Of a stretch of 8,237 bases of DNA, positions 5,732 to 8,237 are shown one piece after another. Below the pieces are notes generated by a model. That model worked only from the letters and a program-made list of their open reading frames with translations, had not been told where the DNA came from and did no database searches. Position numbers and translations under genes: made by a program. Numbering within the stretch: the first letter of the stretch is position 1; each line of letters begins with the position of its first letter. Origin of the DNA: Elusimicrobiota bacterium (GTDB lineage Bacteria; Elusimicrobiota; Elusimicrobia; UBA1565; UBA9628); assembly GCA_028717865.1 (NCBI GenBank), contig JAQUMZ010000097.1:1-8237 (forward strand), given 5' to 3'.

Positions 5732-6580
5732 ATGAAGCGCAAAATGATGTCGGCGGTGGCAACGTTGATGGTCGGCGGACTCTCTGTAGCGTCGGCACAG
5801 ACCGCCGATTTCGAGAGGCAGGTGCTGTCAGGGTCGCAGGAAATAACGCTTGCTGCCAAGGCCGTTGGGCAAAAGCAGGAGGCCAACGTCGCCGCCGACA
5901 TGCTGCGCCAAGCCGTGGCCATGCGGCAGCAAATCCGTCGCTATATCTTGGAGCATGGCGGGCGTCTGACCAAAGAACAGATCGGCACTGCCAGCGGCTA
6001 TGTCAGTGGCAGTTTCCTGGGTTTTAGCGGCAGTTTTAACCAAGAGCAGCAATCGGTGCTTCTTAAGGACGGCGAATTCTTCGTCATGGTGAAGTTGTCG
6101 CCCGAGACGAACGCCCTGATCGAAGCGCTGCGCGCGAAGATCGACGCCAAGGAGGCCGTCGGGGAATGCGCGCAAAGTTTGTTGTTCCGGCTGGAGGCCA
6201 TCAAGCGGTATCGCGCTGGGGTCGATGACGTGACACAGATCAAGAGCTCTCTTAAGGATTTCCAATCGCTCTTGGATCGCTTGGAGATGAAATTGGCGCA
6301 ACGGCCGGCGTCGGATGCCGACAAGGCGCAGTTCATGGAGTTGGTACGATGGGGACGGAATTCCATAGTCCGGGTCATGAATGTCAGCTCGTATCCCTAT
6401 AAACTCGCACAGAGCTGGATGAAAAGCATGTCCTTCAGCAAGGTCTGGGGAATCAACTTCGAGACACCGGGCGTCTCCAGTTTTTACACGGGCTGCTACG
6501 CAGAAGACTCCCAAGCGCGCATCGACGGCATCTTAAAATACAGCTTCGTCACGCAGGCCGAGGATATCCCGGTTTATTGA
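5732..6580 (+). CDS. Secreted protein of unknown function
   Basis: Protein of 282 residues that I do not recognise. The N-terminus MKRKMMSAVATLMVGGLSVASA is a clear Sec signal peptide: basic start, hydrophobic core and an A-S-A cleavage site before Gln23. The mature part is mostly amphipathic helix, with Gln- and Ala-rich stretches around 36-70 and 145-200. A small, glycine/serine/aromatic patch at about 88-102 contains SGSFLGFSGSF, and another low-charge segment runs around 215-255. There are two cysteines, 146 and 255, which could form a disulfide outside the cytoplasm. It has no lipobox. The ATG at 5732 is preceded by GGGAGGGA at the right distance, preferred over GTG 5687. The coding sequence is less GC-rich, with more A- and T-ending codons, than the genes around it. 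It stands alone on the plus strand, convergent with the genes to its right, so it may be a recent arrival. Product location is periplasm or outside; role unknown. Confidence 0.75.
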   Translation: MKRKMMSAVATLMVGGLSVASAQTADFERQVLSGSQEITLAAKAVGQKQEANVAADMLRQAVAMRQQIRRYILEHGGRLTKEQIGTASGYVSGSFLGFSGSFNQEQQSVLLKDGEFFVMVKLSPETNALIEALRAKIDAKEAVGECAQSLLFRLEAIKRYRAGVDDVTQIKSSLKDFQSLLDRLEMKLAQRPASDADKAQFMELVRWGRNSIVRVMNVSSYPYKLAQSWMKSMSFSKVWGINFETPGVSSFYTGCYAEDSQARIDGILKYSFVTQAEDIPVY

Positions 6581-6596
6581 TGATGTCGCCGCCGTG

Positions 6597-6617
6597 CCTC
6601 GACAGGGGCAGTCGAGG
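6597..6617. terminator. Hairpin between convergent genes, possible bidirectional terminator
   Basis: CCTCGAC (6597-6603) pairs perfectly with GTCGAGG (6611-6617) across a seven-base loop. It lies 16 bases after the stop of the secreted-protein gene and 13 bases beyond the stop of the convergent ATPase remnant. Neither side has a T run, so intrinsic termination would be weak. Confidence 0.4.
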
Positions 6618-6630
6618 TCGGGAGCGGTGG

Positions 6631-6891
6631 CTAGAGCGCGCGGGCCGATATGGCGATGATGCGCGGGCCCAGCAGCCTGTGCTCCGCGCCCGAATATATG
6701 ACTGCGCCGAAAGGAGCGCTCTTCGCGTGGTCCGCTAGGAAGATTTCCAGGCCGCGCAGCATCTTGGGCGCGATGCTTGAGGATGCCTTGGCTTCCAAGG
6801 GCAGCAGGCGCTCCCTCCGGGAAAGGACGAAATCCACTTCGCTACCCGTATGCGTCCGCCAGTGATGAAGCGTCGGGATTTTTGGACTCAA
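6631..6891 (-). pseudogene. C-terminal remnant of a DUF4143-type AAA+ ATPase
   Basis: The minus strand encodes 86 residues, LSPKIPTLHHWRTHTG then SEVDFVL, LLPLEAKASS, LRGLEIFLADH and APFGAVIYSGAE, ending LGPRIIAISARAL and a TAG at 6631-6633. This is the C-terminal DUF4143 domain of the widespread prokaryotic AAA+ ATPases (PF13173 plus PF13635). The W-R-T-x-x-G-x-E-V-D-F and E-x-K-A residues look like the PD-(D/E)xK-nuclease-like motif of that domain. The intact proteins have about 370-450 residues with an N-terminal Walker A/B ATPase; none of that is present. Recognisable similarity stops at about 6891, inside a short hairpin, and no start codon with a ribosome binding site is seen. The reading frame continues upstream only as an out-of-frame shadow of the glycosyltransferase. 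It is best read as a deletion or insertion scar. Confidence 0.72.
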
Positions 6892-6907
6892 CGGGGGGAG
6901 TCCCCCG
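6884..6907. repeat. Overlapping GC-rich hairpins at the ATPase-remnant breakpoint
   Basis: GGACTC (6884-6889) pairs with GAGTCC (6898-6903). Alternatively CGGGGG (6892-6897) pairs with CCCCCG (6902-6907) around a GAGT loop. The sites overlap, so one excludes the other. They coincide with the point where similarity of the DUF4143 remnant begins. They may terminate transcription of the glycosyltransferase, although no T run follows on the minus strand. Confidence 0.35.
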
Positions 6908-6933
6908 CGCAATATCCGCTTCTGCAGAACGGC

Positions 6934-6955
6934 GAGGCCGGCCTGGGACGGCCTC
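6934..6955 (-). terminator. Hairpin overlapping the stop of the GT-C glycosyltransferase
   Basis: GAGGCCG (6934-6940) pairs with CGGCCTC (6949-6955) across an eight-base loop, a perfect seven-base stem starting inside the TGA at 6954-6956 on the minus strand. There is no T run behind it, so it is at best part of a terminator or an mRNA 3'-end protecting structure. Confidence 0.3.
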
Positions 6956-8168
6956 AAGGCGCGCAGTCCGGCTCCGGACGCGAACGCCTCCACAAGAACG
7001 TCCAGCCGGCTCCGGCCAGAATCGCCGCCAACGGCTCCAAGGGCAGCCGGTAGCGCAGGTTGCTGGCGAAAACGGAGTGCAGCAGCGTGAGGTGAAGGCA
7101 CCAGGCGTAGATGAATATCCAATCGGGCTGGCGCCCCGCCCCGCGCAGCAGCCCGATCAGGACCAGGCCGAAGAATAGCCCGTAAAAAATGCCGGCGGCC
7201 CAGCGCGCGAGGCGCGCGTGCGGCGGATAGAGCCACGGCCTCCAAAAACGAGCCGCCTTGCGCGCGGCCAGGATCAGGAACTCCCCGGGATGTCCGGCCA
7301 CCCAGGCCCGGGCCTTGGCGCCAAAATAGGCGTCCGCCGCGAAGGGATCGCGCAGGCCCAGCGCCGCGGCCTCCTCTCCCATGGCCGCCGGCCGGCCGCG
7401 CTCGATCTCGGCCAAATCGGCGGTCAGTCCCTCGTAGAAATTCCAGCCGCCCTGGACCGAAACCGGGACAAAGCGATGGTAGCGCGCCGCGTTGCGTATC
7501 GTCCACGGGGCCATGGTAAGCGCCCAAACCAGGCCGCAGACCGCGACCAGCGCCAGCCACTCCGGACGCTGCTTGCGCCTGCAGAACGCCGCCGCGGCCA
7601 AAAGGCCTCCGAAAGGCAGCAGCGTCCCCCGGGTCAGGCTGCCCAGCCCGGCCGCCAAGCCCGCCGCCGCCGCCAGGGGCAGGGCCGCCTCCTGCCAGGC
7701 GCGGATCCAAAGCAGGAAGAAAACCATGACCAGAAAAACGAACAGGATCTCGGTCATCACGCGGGTGCTGAAGTAGATCAGCATCGGATTGAGAGCGCAA
7801 AAGACCCCGCCCCAAAGCGACGCCCGGCGCGAAAGCCCCAGCCGCAGCGCCAGAAGGAAGGTCAGCGGGGCCAGGGCCGCCGAGAGGACGCATTGCGCGG
7901 CCAAGGCGGCCGCCTGCCCATGGGCGCCCAGCAGGCAGAAGGGCGCCAGGAACACGGGGTAGCCCGGCGGATGGGCCAGCCCGTCCGCCGCCCCGGGCAG
8001 GCCCGCCCAAGCCCGGGCCAAATCGACGTAGATGCCGTCGTCGTAGTACCCCTCGTAGCCGGCCCCCAGGACCCGGCGCAGGACCACGAGGGCGGTCAGG
8101 CGCAGCAGCAGCGCGCCGCCGAAAAGCGCGGCCGCGGACGGCCAACGACGGTCTGCCGCGGGGTTCAC
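6954..8168 (-). CDS. GT-C fold membrane glycosyltransferase (family 39 / ArnT-like)
   Basis: Integral membrane protein of 404 residues with roughly ten hydrophobic segments. It matches the PMT_2/ArnT-like group: after the first helix a periplasmic YYDDGIYVDLARAW (41-54), whose acidic pair Asp43-Asp44 sits where the catalytic Asp of GT-C enzymes lies; then HPPGYPVFLAPF (66-77), STRVMTEILFVF (134-145), GSLTRGTLL (176-184), APWTIRN (220-226) and RYRLPLEPLAA (372-382). Family members use a polyprenyl-phosphate sugar and transfer it at the periplasmic face to lipid A, a glycan or a protein. Acceptor and donor are not readable from sequence. Start: GTG at 8166-8168 overlaps the TGA of the preceding gene (GTGA), which fits translational coupling; a GTG eleven codons earlier (8201) would run inside that gene. 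No ribosome binding site is visible. The length is shorter than ArnT (about 550), in line with the many short PMT_2 proteins that lack a large C-terminal domain. Confidence 0.84.
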   Translation of the reverse strand: MNPAADRRWPSAAALFGGALLLRLTALVVLRRVLGAGYEGYYDDGIYVDLARAWAGLPGAADGLAHPPGYPVFLAPFCLLGAHGQAAALAAQCVLSAALAPLTFLLALRLGLSRRASLWGGVFCALNPMLIYFSTRVMTEILFVFLVMVFFLLWIRAWQEAALPLAAAAGLAAGLGSLTRGTLLPFGGLLAAAAFCRRKQRPEWLALVAVCGLVWALTMAPWTIRNAARYHRFVPVSVQGGWNFYEGLTADLAEIERGRPAAMGEEAAALGLRDPFAADAYFGAKARAWVAGHPGEFLILAARKAARFWRPWLYPPHARLARWAAGIFYGLFFGLVLIGLLRGAGRQPDWIFIYAWCLHLTLLHSVFASNLRYRLPLEPLAAILAGAGWTFLWRRSRPEPDCAP

Positions 8169-8237
8169 GCGAACAACCGGTCCAGTTCCGGCCCGGCCCA
8201 CTTCGTCCGGACTTCCGCATAGGCTTGCGGGGTTCCG
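8165..8237 (-). CDS. C-terminal end of an unidentified gene (cut by window edge)
   Basis: The last 23 residues, GTPQAYAEVRTKWAGPELDR then LFA, end at a TGA at 8165-8167. That stop overlaps the GTG of the GT-C glycosyltransferase by GTGA. The mixed charged and hydrophobic composition and the overlap make this the likelier reading here than the alternative frame that would extend the glycosyltransferase. The fragment is too short to identify; a gene of the same surface-glycan operon is a guess. Confidence 0.5.
   Translation of the reverse strand, partial: GTPQAYAEVRTKWAGPELDRLFA

Noticed and set aside
6631..8220. A single 529-codon minus-strand protein ending in the DUF4143 segment
   Set aside because: Only the last 86 residues look like protein; the rest is an out-of-frame reading of the GT-C glycosyltransferase gene and is Gly/Arg/Pro-rich shadow.

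Overview
The window is GC-rich bacterial DNA. It carries part of a cell-surface polysaccharide (O-antigen or capsule-like) locus: a family 2 glycosyltransferase, a nucleotide-sugar aminotransferase and N-acetyltransferase pair, a family 9 (heptosyltransferase-type) glycosyltransferase, a large radical SAM enzyme and a membrane GT-C glycosyltransferase. A family 9 enzyme and a WbpD-type acetyltransferase suggest a Gram-negative-type envelope. The phylum cannot be fixed from the sequence; Elusimicrobiota or a deltaproteobacterial-type lineage are guesses only.

Layout. On the minus strand, positions 1803 to 1 read acetyltransferase (1312-1803), DegT-family aminotransferase (375-1310, interrupted by an in-frame amber codon, with the rest of its reading frame at 186-374) and the start of a family 2 glycosyltransferase (1-156). 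Tight spacing makes this one operon. It diverges from a plus-strand pair: the family 9 glycosyltransferase (start taken at GTG 1905, to 3131) and a 711-residue radical SAM protein (3128-5263), joined by an ATGA overlap. The 101-base divergent region holds two face-to-face promoter candidates, each with the same GCGGGGC box in its spacer and each predicting a very short or absent 5' leader.

Positions 5264-5731 contain no convincing gene but are unusually rich in inverted repeats. They may hold a structured RNA, an operator and the promoter of the next gene. That gene (5732-6580) encodes a secreted protein of unknown function whose base composition is visibly less GC-rich than its neighbours. 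It is convergent with a minus-strand segment: a severed C-terminal piece of a DUF4143-type AAA+ ATPase (6631-6891), then upstream of it a complete GT-C membrane glycosyltransferase (6954-8168), which overlaps by GTGA the last codons of another gene cut by the window edge (8165-8237).

How the genes could work together (inference): the aminotransferase and acetyltransferase would make a 3-acetamido-3-deoxy nucleotide sugar. The family 2, family 9 and GT-C enzymes would transfer sugars, and the radical SAM enzyme, translated together with the family 9 enzyme, may modify the glycan or its lipid carrier. The dehydrogenase or oxidase steps of the sugar pathway are not in this window, and the amber codon may mean the 3-amino sugar branch is lost or read through. 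The most novel-looking items are the radical SAM protein, the structured intergenic region and the mirrored divergent promoters.
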